From NCBI GenBank assembly GCA_022791475.1, contig JAAVZD010000033.1:1-62915 (forward strand): DNA of 62,915 nt. Reading direction: 5' to 3'. The notes beneath the pieces were generated by a model. It was not told the origin of the DNA, made no database searches, and saw only the letters and a list, made by a program, of their open reading frames with translations. The position numbers and the translations under genes are program-made. Positions 7,570-17,219 of the stretch are shown here, in pieces (the stretch's first letter is position 1; every line of letters begins with the position of its first letter). The DNA comes from Clostridia bacterium (GTDB lineage Bacteria > Bacillota_A > Clostridia > TANB77 > CAG-508).

Positions 7570-10008
7570 ATGAATGAAAATTATTTAAATAAATTAGAGT
7601 ATAATAGAATATTAGAATTGCTTGATAAGGAATGTTTGACTTATTTTGGAAAAGGGCTTTGTTTTACATTGCGTCCTGCATTTAAACAAGCTAAAGTTAC
7701 AAAATTATTGCAAGAGACTGATGAGGCTTGTACATTAAGTGTTCGTAAAGGTACTTTGCCTATTAGTAGTATTCCTAATATAGAAATTTATATAAAAAAC
7801 TTAAGTAGTTCAAACCCTTTAAATGCTAAAGGGCTTCTTGAAGTTGCTAGAATTTTGAAGCTTTCTAGGGAATTAAAGGATTACTTTTATAAAGATGAAG
7901 ATTTTGACCTATCTTCTTTTCCTATTTTAGATAATTATTTTTCTTCTTTGTATAATAATTTTGGTATTGAAAGTAAAATACTTTCTAGTATTTTAGATGA
8001 AGATACAATTAGTGATGATGCTTCTTCTAAACTTTCAACTCTTAGAAGAAATAGAAGGAAGTTGGAAAGTGAAATTAAGGATAGTTTAAATAATATGGTT
8101 CACTCTTCTTTTTCTAAGTATGTTATGGAGTCAATTGTTACTATTCGTAATGATAGATATGTTATTCCTGTTAAAGAGGAATTTAGGGGAAATGTTAAAG
8201 GATTCGTTCATGATGTTTCTTCTAGTGGCTCAACACTTTTTATTGAGCCTATGAATGTTTTTGAACTTAATAATAAAATTGCTAATTTAAAAATAGAAGA
8301 GGCAATCGAAATTCAAAAAATATTAGAGAGTTTATCTAGTCTTTTATTTGGTATTACTAACGAGCTTAATAATAATGTTAGATTAATTGGTAATTTAGAT
8401 TTCATTTTTGCAAAAGCTAAACTTGCTAAAAAAATGAATGCTATTTTACCTAATATTAATAATGAGAAAGTTATTAATCTTTATAAAGCTCGTCATCCAT
8501 TAATTAATAGTGAATTGGTTGTTCCTATTGATATTGAAATAGGTTCTAAATATAGTTCTTTAATAATTACAGGACCTAATACAGGTGGAAAAACTGTTAG
8601 TTTAAAGACTGTTGGACTTCTTACTTTAATGGCATTAAGTGGGCTTCATATTCCTGCAAATGAAAATAGTAGTATATATGTTTTTGATAATGTTTTTGCT
8701 GATATTGGTGATGAGCAAAGTATTGCCGAGTCTTTAAGTACTTTTTCTGCACACATGATTAATACTATTAATATTTTGAACAGTGCTACTCCTAATTCTC
8801 TTGTTCTATTAGATGAATTAGGCTCTGGTACAGACCCTGTTGAAGGTGCGAGCCTTGCTACTGCTATTTTGGAATATTTGAACAAATTAGGTACTCGTAC
8901 AATTGCTACTACACATTATCAGGAAATAAAAGAATTTGCTCTTGTTACTGATGGTTTTGAGAATGCAAGTTCTGAATTTGATGTTGAAAATTTGAAACCT
9001 ACTTATAAACTTTTAATTGGAATACCTGGTAAAAGTAATGCTTTTGCTATTAGTAAAAGATTGGGGCTTTCTAATGAAATATTAGAAAAGGCTAGAAGTC
9101 TTTTAAAAGAAGATACTATTAGTATTGAAGAATTACTTAAAAATATTTATGATGATAAATTGGAAATTGAAAAGCAGAAAAATGAGATTTCTAAAAATTT
9201 GAATCAAGTAGAACTACTTAGAAAAAAATTAGAGCAAGAAGTTAAAGAAAAAGATGATAAATATGTGAAATTAGCAGAAAGAGCAAAACTTGAAGCACAA
9301 AGCATTCTTGTTTCAGCAAAAGAAGATGTAAATATCGCTATTAAAGAAATTGAACAGACTTCTCAAAAATGGAAAGCTTTAAATGAATATAATTTTCAAG
9401 AGTTAAGTGATAGTGAAATTGCAAATATTGTTAGGAGTTTAGCTAATTACTCTATTAAAAATGTAAATGATATACGAAATAAATTGAATTCTTCTTTGAA
9501 TTCAATTTATAAAGAAGATTTAGCTGTGAGTAATCCACAAATTACTAAAGATATGTTGAAAGTTGGAACAAAAATTAGGTTAAATTCTATTAATGATGTA
9601 GCAATAGTTACTTCTTTATCTGGTAAGGCTAGTAAAGTTCAGGTACAAATAGGTAATGCTAAAATGAATGTTAATGTTAGTGATATTGCTAACATTGTTA
9701 ATAATAATAAAGTTACTTCTATTCCTAATAAGAAAATAAGTAATTTAGCTATGAAGTCTAAAAATGTTAATACTGAAATTAATGTTATTGGTCAAAATGT
9801 TGATGAGGCTTGCTTTGTTATTGATAAATATTTAGATGATTGTAGTTTAGCTAAGCTTCAAAGTGTTAGAATTGTACATGGTAAAGGTACTGGAAAACTT
9901 CGTGAAGGTATACATACTTTTCTTCGTAAGCATCCTCATGTTAAGAGCTTTAGGTTAGGAACTTTTGGTGAAGGTGAAATGGGCGTTACTGTTGTGGAAT
10001 TGAAGTAA
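7570..10008 (+). CDS. mutS2: Endonuclease MutS2
   Basis: 812 aa from ATG 7570. SD AGGAG sits 6 nt upstream of this ATG, so the longer reading from GTG 7510 is not needed. MutS2 is a MutS-like ATPase with a C-terminal Smr nuclease domain, linked to suppression of recombination and to rescue of collided ribosomes in Bacillus. Walker A is GPNTGGKT at residue 335, Walker B is SLVLLDELGSGTDP near 415, and a coiled-coil segment spans about 520-600. The Smr domain fills the last 80 residues (LQSVRIVHGKGTGKLREGI). It stands alone on the plus strand. Confidence 0.97.
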   Translation: MNENYLNKLEYNRILELLDKECLTYFGKGLCFTLRPAFKQAKVTKLLQETDEACTLSVRKGTLPISSIPNIEIYIKNLSSSNPLNAKGLLEVARILKLSRELKDYFYKDEDFDLSSFPILDNYFSSLYNNFGIESKILSSILDEDTISDDASSKLSTLRRNRRKLESEIKDSLNNMVHSSFSKYVMESIVTIRNDRYVIPVKEEFRGNVKGFVHDVSSSGSTLFIEPMNVFELNNKIANLKIEEAIEIQKILESLSSLLFGITNELNNNVRLIGNLDFIFAKAKLAKKMNAILPNINNEKVINLYKARHPLINSELVVPIDIEIGSKYSSLIITGPNTGGKTVSLKTVGLLTLMALSGLHIPANENSSIYVFDNVFADIGDEQSIAESLSTFSAHMINTINILNSATPNSLVLLDELGSGTDPVEGASLATAILEYLNKLGTRTIATTHYQEIKEFALVTDGFENASSEFDVENLKPTYKLLIGIPGKSNAFAISKRLGLSNEILEKARSLLKEDTISIEELLKNIYDDKLEIEKQKNEISKNLNQVELLRKKLEQEVKEKDDKYVKLAERAKLEAQSILVSAKEDVNIAIKEIEQTSQKWKALNEYNFQELSDSEIANIVRSLANYSIKNVNDIRNKLNSSLNSIYKEDLAVSNPQITKDMLKVGTKIRLNSINDVAIVTSLSGKASKVQVQIGNAKMNVNVSDIANIVNNNKVTSIPNKKISNLAMKSKNVNTEINVIGQNVDEACFVIDKYLDDCSLAKLQSVRIVHGKGTGKLREGIHTFLRKHPHVKSFRLGTFGEGEMGVTVVELK

Positions 10009-10009
10009 A

Positions 10010-10047
10010 TCAAAAAGAAGAATGCATATGCATTCTTCTTTTTGATT
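10010..10047. terminator. Bidirectional terminator between mutS2 and the phosphoesterase gene
   Basis: A perfect palindrome CAAAAAGAAGAATGCA / TGCATTCTTCTTTTTG with A- and T-runs, placed between convergent genes. Confidence 0.9.
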
Positions 10048-10053
10048 GCTTTC

Positions 10054-12117
10054 CTAGTAATTAGGTGCGATTATTTCTCTTTCAAATCTTAAGATTTCTC
10101 CGTGATTTACTAAAGCATTTACTATTGCACATTCAGGGTTTGATTGAATGACTCTACTTAAGTTGTCTGGATCTATTGTAGGTCCAGCAGTTGATGTTGC
10201 ATATATACCACATGAGTGTGTTTCTAATGTGCTTGGAACATAACCATAGAAAATGGTTCCAATATTATATTGTCTTCCATTTATCTTTGTTACATTTCCT
10301 TGCTTTGCCATAAGGCTTCTTTGAGCTTTTACAATATCATAATCTCTAGTGTATGGCGTTCTTAATGCCTTTTTGTTATTTACCATTCTAAAAACAATTC
10401 CATATATTAAAAAGTCACATTTGCTTGAATTTACTGCTGTAAACTTAATGTCTTTCTCAGCCATCATAGTTTCAGCCTTCAGCATTGGGTTGAACCTTAA
10501 TTCGTCGCGTGTAGCTCTTATAAAGGAATTCTCGCAAACTCCATTTATTGTAAAATAGTGAAACTCTGGATAATCTGATAAAATTCTTACCATTTCATTT
10601 ACCTGCTGTTCTCCATTAAAGTACTTCGTGTTTTCAGCATCATTCTTCTTTGGAATACCCCATATAGAGTTTCCTCCAATGTGTATATGTTTAATGTTTC
10701 TATCTCTAGCTACATCTAACATGTATCTTAATGATTCTTCACTAAAAAAGTTTGAACCAATTAGCATATTAGATATTTCCAAATAAGTGACAATACCTTT
10801 TTGTTCAATAGTTGAATAAATAACATTCGTACTATCAGTTTGGTCTTGTAATACTATAACTCCATCGCGATTCTTATAAACATTTAGTCCACCTTTGTTT
10901 TTCATATAACTAATATCCTTTTTAGTCATTCCTCCCACTTCATTTTCATGGAAGAAACCTTTTCTAAGAAGTAACTTGGTAGCGTTATTAATTTTATCTA
11001 AATCTATTGTTTCGTTTTGTTCTGCACTTTGTGAATGATTGAATACTTTAGGAAGTCCTACTTCTTTTGCTTCTAATCCTTCTATTCCATATATTTCGCT
11101 TACATCTCTGCCAAAAACAATTGAGCCTTTTTCACTTACACATTTCTGATTATCAATTGTTAATTCTGATACTCTCGCACCAGTTTTTGATTTCAGACCT
11201 CTTCTATTTACAAAGTCTGTTGTATGCTGAGCTGTTAATGGAGATTCAACTACAACATTTCCATAAGTAAATTTTCCTAATGTATGATAATGCCCTGTTA
11301 TAACATTTACTACTGGAATCATTTTATCAAATATCCGCACACAGTTAACATTTGACTTTCCAGATTTAGGTGAAGTCTTGAAAAGATTGTCCATAAGCTT
11401 CTGATTTGCATATGTGTCACTTTGCGCACTATTTCCGCCATCCATATGAATTATTTGAATAGCTACATCTTTATATACAATATATCCAGAATAGCTCTTA
11501 AGGTAAACAAACTTCTTACCTCTATTTACCATTTTCTGCTCAATCATTGCTAAAACATCAACGCCTGCATTCTTTGTAGAAGAAGCATCATGATTTCCCT
11601 TATTAATAATGTAAACGAAGTCAAATAAAGATAATACAGAAACTGCTAAGTCTGCTTGCATATCTAAGGTCGCACATGATAAGTTCTCAATATGACCTCT
11701 ATATACACCATATCCATCGACTAAGTCCCCTGAGATAGAAATAACTCTATATCCTTCTTCCCACAGATAGGAAAGCAAAGATATTAACTCTTTTTCATCT
11801 ACCTCTGTACTTCCAAGGTGAACATCCCCCATCTTGGCAATTTTTAATTTATCACCTTCTTGTTCAGGTAAGAATATAAATGGGTCTTCACCTTTTTCTA
11901 CAATGTAATATACAAAGTCATCATATGTTGGATCATATTGATACATAACTTTGTTATTAAGCTTTTTCAGCTGTATAATCTGAAATTCTGTGACTCCAAT
12001 TTCATATAACTCCTTTAATGGATACTGCCGTGTTTTTAACAGCTTTACTAACTTCTCATCTGATACTCTTTTCTTCGTGATAGGTGTTACTAATTTTCTT
12101 TTTGTCTGTTTGCTCAT
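10054..12117 (-). CDS. Large metallophosphoesterase-domain protein, accessory
   Basis: 687 aa from ATG 12117 (SD GGAGGG 8 nt upstream). A possible helix-turn-helix lies at 18-55. The calcineurin-type fold has GDVHLGS at 97, GDLVDGYG near 135, GNHDASS near 175, an IHMDGG His and GHYHTLG near 275, so the dinuclear metal site looks complete. The C-terminal 350 residues resemble nothing I know. There are two in-frame CGG arginine codons (residues 30 and 261); CGG is otherwise seen in conserved genes here only at frameshift sites. Shifting at either would stop translation soon after. Codon choice (CTG, AAG, CGG) looks unlike the neighbours and suggests recent transfer, perhaps from a phage. Confidence 0.75.
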   Translation of the reverse strand: MSKQTKRKLVTPITKKRVSDEKLVKLLKTRQYPLKELYEIGVTEFQIIQLKKLNNKVMYQYDPTYDDFVYYIVEKGEDPFIFLPEQEGDKLKIAKMGDVHLGSTEVDEKELISLLSYLWEEGYRVISISGDLVDGYGVYRGHIENLSCATLDMQADLAVSVLSLFDFVYIINKGNHDASSTKNAGVDVLAMIEQKMVNRGKKFVYLKSYSGYIVYKDVAIQIIHMDGGNSAQSDTYANQKLMDNLFKTSPKSGKSNVNCVRIFDKMIPVVNVITGHYHTLGKFTYGNVVVESPLTAQHTTDFVNRRGLKSKTGARVSELTIDNQKCVSEKGSIVFGRDVSEIYGIEGLEAKEVGLPKVFNHSQSAEQNETIDLDKINNATKLLLRKGFFHENEVGGMTKKDISYMKNKGGLNVYKNRDGVIVLQDQTDSTNVIYSTIEQKGIVTYLEISNMLIGSNFFSEESLRYMLDVARDRNIKHIHIGGNSIWGIPKKNDAENTKYFNGEQQVNEMVRILSDYPEFHYFTINGVCENSFIRATRDELRFNPMLKAETMMAEKDIKFTAVNSSKCDFLIYGIVFRMVNNKKALRTPYTRDYDIVKAQRSLMAKQGNVTKINGRQYNIGTIFYGYVPSTLETHSCGIYATSTAGPTIDPDNLSRVIQSNPECAIVNALVNHGEILRFEREIIAPNY

Positions 12118-12285
12118 GATATGTCCCTCCATTTTTTGAATTCGTTGTCTATAATTACTGGTTATGAAATTGTTACTTGAAATAGTTTTCTATTTCTTAC
12201 ATACATAAATTAATTATATATGTATTTTATACCTATTTAACATAACCGATTCTAACACAGAAATTTTGTCATGTCAATAAAATAA

Positions 12286-12327
12286 TTGATTATAATTTTA
12301 TTAATTTTGATTATAATTTTATTAATT
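12286..12327. repeat. Tandem 21-bp AT repeat upstream of the 101-aa gene
   Basis: TTGATTATAATTTTATTAATT is repeated twice head to tail (12286-12306, 12307-12327), just before a promoter. It could be a regulator-binding site or simple slippage. Nothing else is recognised in 12133-12335. Confidence 0.8.
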
Positions 12328-12335
12328 TTTTATAT

Positions 12336-12364
12336 TTGACTTTTTCACAAATATATGGTATATT
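12336..12364 (+). promoter_or_regulatory. Promoter of the 101-aa gene
   Basis: TTGACT (12336-12341), 17-bp spacer, TATATT (12359-12364). Confidence 0.8.
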
Positions 12365-12425
12365 TATGTCTACAAACATTGTGTTTTTTAACTAATAATT
12401 TAGTTTTAATGAAAAGGAGGTTCTT

Positions 12426-12731
12426 ATGGGTAAAAATTTTACAAATCAAGAACAAGAAACTTTACAAAGAATGCAAAAAGCAAATATTAAGAAAACTATT
12501 TTGAATTTAGAACAATATCATTTGGAAAGTTGTAATTATGTGCGGTCATTATTAGATTCTCTTGCATCTTCTTTAATTTTATATGATATGCCTTCAAAAG
12601 TATTATATGAGCGGGTAAAATTTGTTATGAAAATAGTTCCCAATAGCGATGCTGATTTTATACGTGCACCAAAATCATTAGCTAATCTAAATATATTACT
12701 TTCAGAATTAAAAGCTTATATTGGCGAATAA
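12426..12731 (+). CDS. Small hypothetical protein (101 aa)
   Basis: A strong SD (AAAAGGAGG) precedes ATG 12426, and the gene has its own promoter and terminator, so it is very likely expressed. It is mostly helical and soluble, with no motif I recognise. It carries two in-frame CGG codons (residues 40 and 63); a +1 shift at the first gives a stop after three codons, so here CGG must be read in frame if the protein is made. It lies beside the phosphoesterase gene that also uses CGG. Confidence 0.75.
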   Translation: MGKNFTNQEQETLQRMQKANIKKTILNLEQYHLESCNYVRSLLDSLASSLILYDMPSKVLYERVKFVMKIVPNSDADFIRAPKSLANLNILLSELKAYIGE

Positions 12732-12739
12732 TAAAAGTC

Positions 12740-12774
12740 AAATTAGCTAGTACGTTAATAGTACTAGCTAATTT
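12740..12774. terminator. Bidirectional terminator
   Basis: AAATTAGCTAGTAC and GTACTAGCTAATTT form a 14-bp perfect stem with a 7-nt loop between convergent genes. Confidence 0.92.
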
Positions 12775-12776
12775 AT

Positions 12777-13286
12777 TTATTTTAAATCTATTTTTATTTC
12801 TTTTTCTTCTTTTAATTCAATTTTATTATATTTAACTCCACATTCGTCAAATAGTTTTCTTGAAGCTATATTATTTTCTGCATCTTTGTATTTATCTGAT
12901 AAATAAATTACTTGTTTTACTCCTGCTTGTATTATTATTTTTGCACATTCATTACATGGAAATAAATCTACATATATTTTTGAATTTTCTAGGTCCTTTT
13001 TGCTTCCTCTATAATTTAATATTGCATTTAACTCTGCATGGCATACATATGGATATTTTGTATTTAGGTTCTCTCCTTCACGTGCCCATGGAAACCTATC
13101 ATCATCAAAACCATTTGGTGCTCCATTATAGCCTATTGATAGTATTCTGTTATCATTACTTACTATACATGCTCCTACTTGTGTTGATGGGTCTTTACTT
13201 CTCATAGCTGATAATTTTGCTACTGCCATAAAGTATTCGTCCCAATTAATGTAGTTTTGTCTCTTTTTACTTAAATTATTTTCCAC
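12777..13286 (-). CDS. Deoxycytidylate deaminase (ComEB-like)
   Basis: 169 aa, GTG start at 13286. Zinc site: HAELNAI near residue 82 and PCNECAK near 110, the cytidine deaminase signature. The N-terminal segment [24 protein letters not shown] matches the dCMP deaminase family, which makes dUMP for thymidylate synthesis. It is usually 150-170 aa. In Firmicutes the gene is often called comEB without a shown role in competence. It stands alone between a convergent gene and the cyclophilin gene. Confidence 0.93.
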   Translation of the reverse strand: MENNLSKKRQNYINWDEYFMAVAKLSAMRSKDPSTQVGACIVSNDNRILSIGYNGAPNGFDDDRFPWAREGENLNTKYPYVCHAELNAILNYRGSKKDLENSKIYVDLFPCNECAKIIIQAGVKQVIYLSDKYKDAENNIASRKLFDECGVKYNKIELKEEKEIKIDLK

Positions 13287-13338
13287 TTTTTTATTTCATC
13301 CCTTTCTTTATTTTTTTGTTTAATTGTTTTTTATAGTG

Positions 13339-13386
13339 CAAAAAACGGAGAATTATACATTTCTTATTTGCATTCTTCCTCCGTTT
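13339..13386 (-). terminator. Terminator after the cyclophilin gene
   Basis: On the minus strand ACGGAG (13384-13379) pairs with CTCCGT (13350-13345), followed by a T-run. The loop is long, so strength is uncertain. Confidence 0.55.
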
Positions 13387-13400
13387 ATTTCTTTATTTAA

Positions 13401-14207
13401 TTATTGTGCTTGGGTGCTGTAATTTTTCATTAACCAATTGTAGTAGTTAAATGGTTCTAGTGTTTCTGGCATACCATAATCTACTCCATATGTCTCTACT
13501 CTTATACTTTTTATAACTGGTTTTTGTTTTGGTGTATCTGAAGCTATTTGTGTTCCGTTTTCATCTTTTGGTGCTTCTTCACCTTCTTTTAAGTCACTAT
13601 CTCTATAAAATACTTCTACATTAGCAATTTTGTCTACTACTTCTATTCCTTCTATTACTTTTCCAAAACCTGCATACATTCCATCTAAAGATGTTTGGTC
13701 TTTGTGTACTATAAAGAATTGTGAACCTGCCGAATTATAACCTTCTTTAGCTTTGTTTATACTACTATAATCTGAGCGAGCCATTGCTATAACTCCTCTT
13801 TCTAGTTTTAGGGTATTATCATATTTATTTGCAATAAATTCACCTTCTATTGCATAATTTTCATTTGATAAGTTTTCATCTAAGTCTTTCAAAGTAGGTG
13901 TTCCTGTTCCATTTCCACTCTTATCTCCACCTTGTATCATAAAGTCTGGTATTGTTCTATGAAATGTTAAATTATCATAAAAACCATTATTAGCTAATTT
14001 TATAAAATTAGTAACTGTATTAGGTGCTTGGTCTGGATATAATTCTATCTTTATAGTTCCATAGTTTTCTATTTCTATTGTTGCTACTGGTTTTTGTGGT
14101 TTAAATGTTTCCTTTTTATATATTCCATAGCCTAAAAATGCTATTGCTACTATAACTGCTATTATTGCAATTATCATAATTATTGTTAATATTTTATTTT
14201 CTTTCAT
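13401..14207 (-). CDS. Membrane-anchored cyclophilin-type peptidyl-prolyl isomerase
   Basis: 268 aa. An N-terminal anchor (residues 8-30, isoleucine-rich) places the catalytic domain outside the membrane. Cyclophilin motifs: FHRTIPDFMIQGGD near 83 and GSQFFIVHKD near 160, with GVIAMAR between. These enzymes speed cis-trans proline isomerisation in exported proteins. The C-terminal tail (ETLEPFNYYNWLMKNYS) is not part of the fold. SD GGAAGG precedes ATG 14207. Confidence 0.92.
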   Translation of the reverse strand: MKENKILTIIMIIAIIAVIVAIAFLGYGIYKKETFKPQKPVATIEIENYGTIKIELYPDQAPNTVTNFIKLANNGFYDNLTFHRTIPDFMIQGGDKSGNGTGTPTLKDLDENLSNENYAIEGEFIANKYDNTLKLERGVIAMARSDYSSINKAKEGYNSAGSQFFIVHKDQTSLDGMYAGFGKVIEGIEVVDKIANVEVFYRDSDLKEGEEAPKDENGTQIASDTPKQKPVIKSIRVETYGVDYGMPETLEPFNYYNWLMKNYSTQAQ

Positions 14208-14318
14208 TTGTATTTACCTTCCTTTCAATCCCGAAGAGTTTGTACTATTCACTCATGCGAAACATTATATTATTCACTCTTCTTTATTCACTATTCATTA
14301 AGCAATTCCTTCGAAGTG

Positions 14319-14343
14319 TTGGCGATTGCTAATCACCCCTACA
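14319..14343. repeat. TAGGGG-family half palindrome
   Basis: GGCGATTGCTAATCACCCCTACA is a diverged copy of the GGCGATT-AATCGCC-CCTACA repeat seen at 29491 and 56949. Confidence 0.6.
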
Positions 14344-14410
14344 TCAAAATCTAATACTACACAAATTTTTAAATTAGAAATATTAGTAATTAAAATTTGT
14401 AGAGTAACCT

Positions 14411-14520
14411 TATGTATTTGTATATATTAAAATCAAAATTGAAGCCCAATAGCCCTTTTTTGGCGGGGAATACCCATTGTATTGGAGGGTTCGATTTTTA
14501 TTTTAATAAATGCATAAGGT
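14411..14520. repeat. Imperfect 110-bp inverted repeat upstream of the cyclophilin gene
   Basis: Outer arms ATTAAAATCAAAATTGAAGC and TTCGATTTTTATTTTAAT pair, as do CCAATA and TATTGG inside. It lies in the 340-bp gap between disA and the cyclophilin gene. It could be a decayed mobile palindrome or a structured leader. I recognise no riboswitch class. Confidence 0.5.
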
Positions 14521-14547
14521 GGCTTATTTTACACCTTAATATCAATT

Positions 14548-15603
14548 TTACGATATCAAATTATCAAAAACAAACTGTTCTTGCATTCTTCTTAAAGATT
14601 GTTTTATTGTTCTTGCCCTTACTTCTCCTATTCCTTCAACTTCATCTAGTTGTGGTATATCTGCAACTAATATATGTTGGAAAGATTTAAAAGATTTTAC
14701 CAAGTTATCTACTATATTATTTGGCATTCTTGGTATTTTATTAAGTACCCTATAACCTCTAGTATAAACTCCAACTTCATCATAATTATCAAAGTCTGCA
14801 TAACCTAAAATTCTTGCCATTACCTGTGAATTATTAAGTTCTTCATGTGATAAACTTTTTATTTCCTTTAATACTTTTTCAGAAGTTCTTTTCTTTCCTG
14901 GTGCAATATAGTCTTTAATTATTAATAATTCTTCTTTTTCTAAGCCTCCCATAAGTTCTTCTAATTGCATTTCTAAAAGTCTACCTTCTTCACCTAATTC
15001 ATCCATAGCCTTTTGAACTTCATCTGCAACCTTCATAACCATTTCAGCTCTTTGAATTGCTACTATAACATTTTCTAATGTAACAATATCATTAAATTCA
15101 TATTCATTCAATATATTAAGTTTTTCATCAAATACTTTTTTATATTTTTCAGCAGTTTGAAGTGCTTGGTTTGCTTTTGAAATAACCTTACTTGTATCTT
15201 CTAATACATATCTATCATAGCCTTTAAATACTGTTATAATATTTCTTCTTTGAGAAATACTAATAACTATTTCACCTGTTTGTTTAGCAGTTCTTTCAGC
15301 AGTTCTATGCCTTGTTCCAGTTTCAGTTGTAGAAATATTTGAAGATGGAATAAGTTGAGCATTTGCATACAATATCTTTTTCAAATCTGCACTCAAAATA
15401 ATAGACCCATCCATTTTTGCAAGTTCATATAACCTAGATGGAGTATAATCAATATTCAAACTAAAACCACCATCAACAATATCTAAAACTTGTTTACTAT
15501 CGCCAATAACAATAAGTGCACCAGTTTTAGCCTTCAAAATATTCTCTAGCCCATGTCGTATAGGAGTACCAGGTGCAATAAGTTTTAAAACCTCAGTAAT
15601 CAT
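14548..15603 (-). CDS. disA: DNA integrity scanning diadenylate cyclase DisA
   Basis: 351 aa, standard length. DisA makes c-di-AMP and scans DNA. The DAC domain (1-140) has the RHR motif in GTRHRTAER near residue 108. The usual DGA motif reads DGS (AKMDGSIIL, near 65), a conservative change. A helical spine and a C-terminal HhH domain (QLDEVEGIGEVRARTIKQSL) follow. SD GGGGG precedes ATG 15603. It lies downstream of radA, the usual Firmicutes order. Confidence 0.97.
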   Translation of the reverse strand: MITEVLKLIAPGTPIRHGLENILKAKTGALIVIGDSKQVLDIVDGGFSLNIDYTPSRLYELAKMDGSIILSADLKKILYANAQLIPSSNISTTETGTRHRTAERTAKQTGEIVISISQRRNIITVFKGYDRYVLEDTSKVISKANQALQTAEKYKKVFDEKLNILNEYEFNDIVTLENVIVAIQRAEMVMKVADEVQKAMDELGEEGRLLEMQLEELMGGLEKEELLIIKDYIAPGKKRTSEKVLKEIKSLSHEELNNSQVMARILGYADFDNYDEVGVYTRGYRVLNKIPRMPNNIVDNLVKSFKSFQHILVADIPQLDEVEGIGEVRARTIKQSLRRMQEQFVFDNLIS

Positions 15604-15640
15604 ATTTTCCCCCTAAGTTCCCATTGCGGACGTTATCTAT

Positions 15641-15836
15641 GCTTAAGTTATCTGTAACTCTTCTTCGCTTTGCTACGCATAAGTTACCTGTAACTCACCT
15701 TCGTTTGAACAGCTAACTTAACTTCGTTCGAACAGCTAACTTATCCAAATGGGGTATCTGTCCCTTTTGGGAAGTTTATTGTATTTTTTTCCGATTAAGA
15801 ATATATTTTTATTCTATATATCCTTAATCGGATTTT
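15641..15836. repeat. Clustered short repeats and hairpin between radA and disA
   Basis: Two near-copies of TAAGTTA(T/C)CTGTAACTC (15643, 15680), two near-copies of TTCGTT(T/C)GAACAGCTAACTTA (15700, 15723), a RAYT-type palindrome (15744-15773) and a hairpin with arms TCCGATTAAG/CTTAATCGGA (15786-15836). No gene is seen in 15604-15843. Confidence 0.7.
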
Positions 15837-15843
15837 ATATTTA

Positions 15844-17206
15844 TCATTTTAGTATTCTTAATGCTTCATCTATATTTTTCACACCTATTATATCTAATTT
15901 AAACTCATCTTTCAATAGTTTTTTGTTATTTTCTGGTATTATACATTTTTTAAATCCTAACTTTTCTGCTTCTTTTAATCTTTTTTCTATCATGTTTACG
16001 CTTCTTACTTCTCCTGTTAAGCCTACTTCTCCTATTGCTACTAAGTCGGTTGATATACTTATATTTTTAAAGCTTGAAGCTACTGCAAGTATTATTCCTA
16101 AGTCTATTGCTGGCTCCTGAATTTTTATTCCACTTACTACATTTAGGTAAATATCTTGTGAGCCTAGTGGCATTTTAGCTTTCTTTTCTAGTACTGCCAT
16201 TAAAAGAGTAAGTCTATTATAATCTACACCATTTGCAGCTCTTCTTGGCATTCCAAATACAGTTTGAGAAGTTAGTGCTTGAAGTTCTATCATAAGTGGC
16301 CTTGTTCCTTCTATACTTGCTACAATAACAGATCCTGCTGGGTTATCGTCTCTTTCTGAAATAAGTATTGATGATGGATTTGAAATTTCTACCATTCCTT
16401 CATTTCTCATTTCAAACATTCCTATTTCATTTGTTGAACCAAACCTATTTTTTACGCCTCTTAGAACTCTATATGAAAAGTATCTTTCTCCTTCTAAGTA
16501 TAAAACAGTATCTACCATATGTTCTAAAACTCTTGGTCCTGCTATATTTCCTTCTTTTGTTACATGACCTATAATAATTGTTGTAATAGCTTGCTGTTTA
16601 CAAATTTTCATAATTCTTGCAGTAATTTCTCTAACTTGACTAACTGTTCCTGCTGCTGAAGAAATTTCATCACTATACATTGTTTGAATAGAGTCTATAA
16701 TAACCAATTTAGGTTTCATTTCTTCAATAGCCTGTGAAATAAGGTCAATATCAGTTTCTCCCAAAAACATTATATCCTCATTTTTTATATTTAACCTATC
16801 TGCACGCATTTTAATTTGCTCAGCAGATTCCTCTCCTGAAACATATAATACTTTACCTTCACCCTTCATTTTATCGCAAATTTGAAGAATCAAAGTAGAT
16901 TTACCAATACCAGGCTCACCACCGAAGTAGTACCAATGAACCTTTAACAATTCCTCCACCTAAAACTCTATCTAATTCACTAACACCAGTAGAAGTTCTA
17001 ACAGCTTCCTTACCTTCAACACTATTTAACATAGAAGGTTTGGCGCTTTTAGTTTTCTTATCACTCAAAAAACTCCCATCTGATACCTTAGCCAATTTTT
17101 CTTCATAAAAGCTATTCCATTCATTACACGCTGGGCACTTACCAAGCCACTTAGCTGACTCGTAGCCACAGCTATTACATACAAAAACCGTTTTTGTTTT
17201 AGCCAT
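15844..17206 (-). CDS. radA: DNA repair protein RadA, split by a +1 frameshift at CGG
   Basis: From ATG 17206 (SD GAAGGAG) the frame gives a zinc finger (CNSCGYESAKWLGKCPACNEW) and runs to GIVKGSLVLL, then CGG-TGG-stop. Skipping the C at 16924 yields GGEPGIGKST, the Walker A of RadA, and the frame continues 359 codons to 15844: Walker B VIIDSIQTMYSD, the KNRFGSTNE motif, and a Lon-like C-terminal domain. Total 453 aa, the family length. RadA is a branch-migration helicase. The P-loop exists only after the shift. The TGA stop is followed at once by TAA. Confidence 0.93.
16922..16924 (-). other. +1 frameshift site (CTT C GGT) in radA
   Basis: Zero-frame CTT-CGG-TGG-TGA stops after two codons. 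Skipping C at 16924 reads CTT-GGT-GGT-GAG, giving the invariant GGEPGIGKS. Confidence 0.9.
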
Positions 17207-17219
17207 TTCAATTCTCCTT

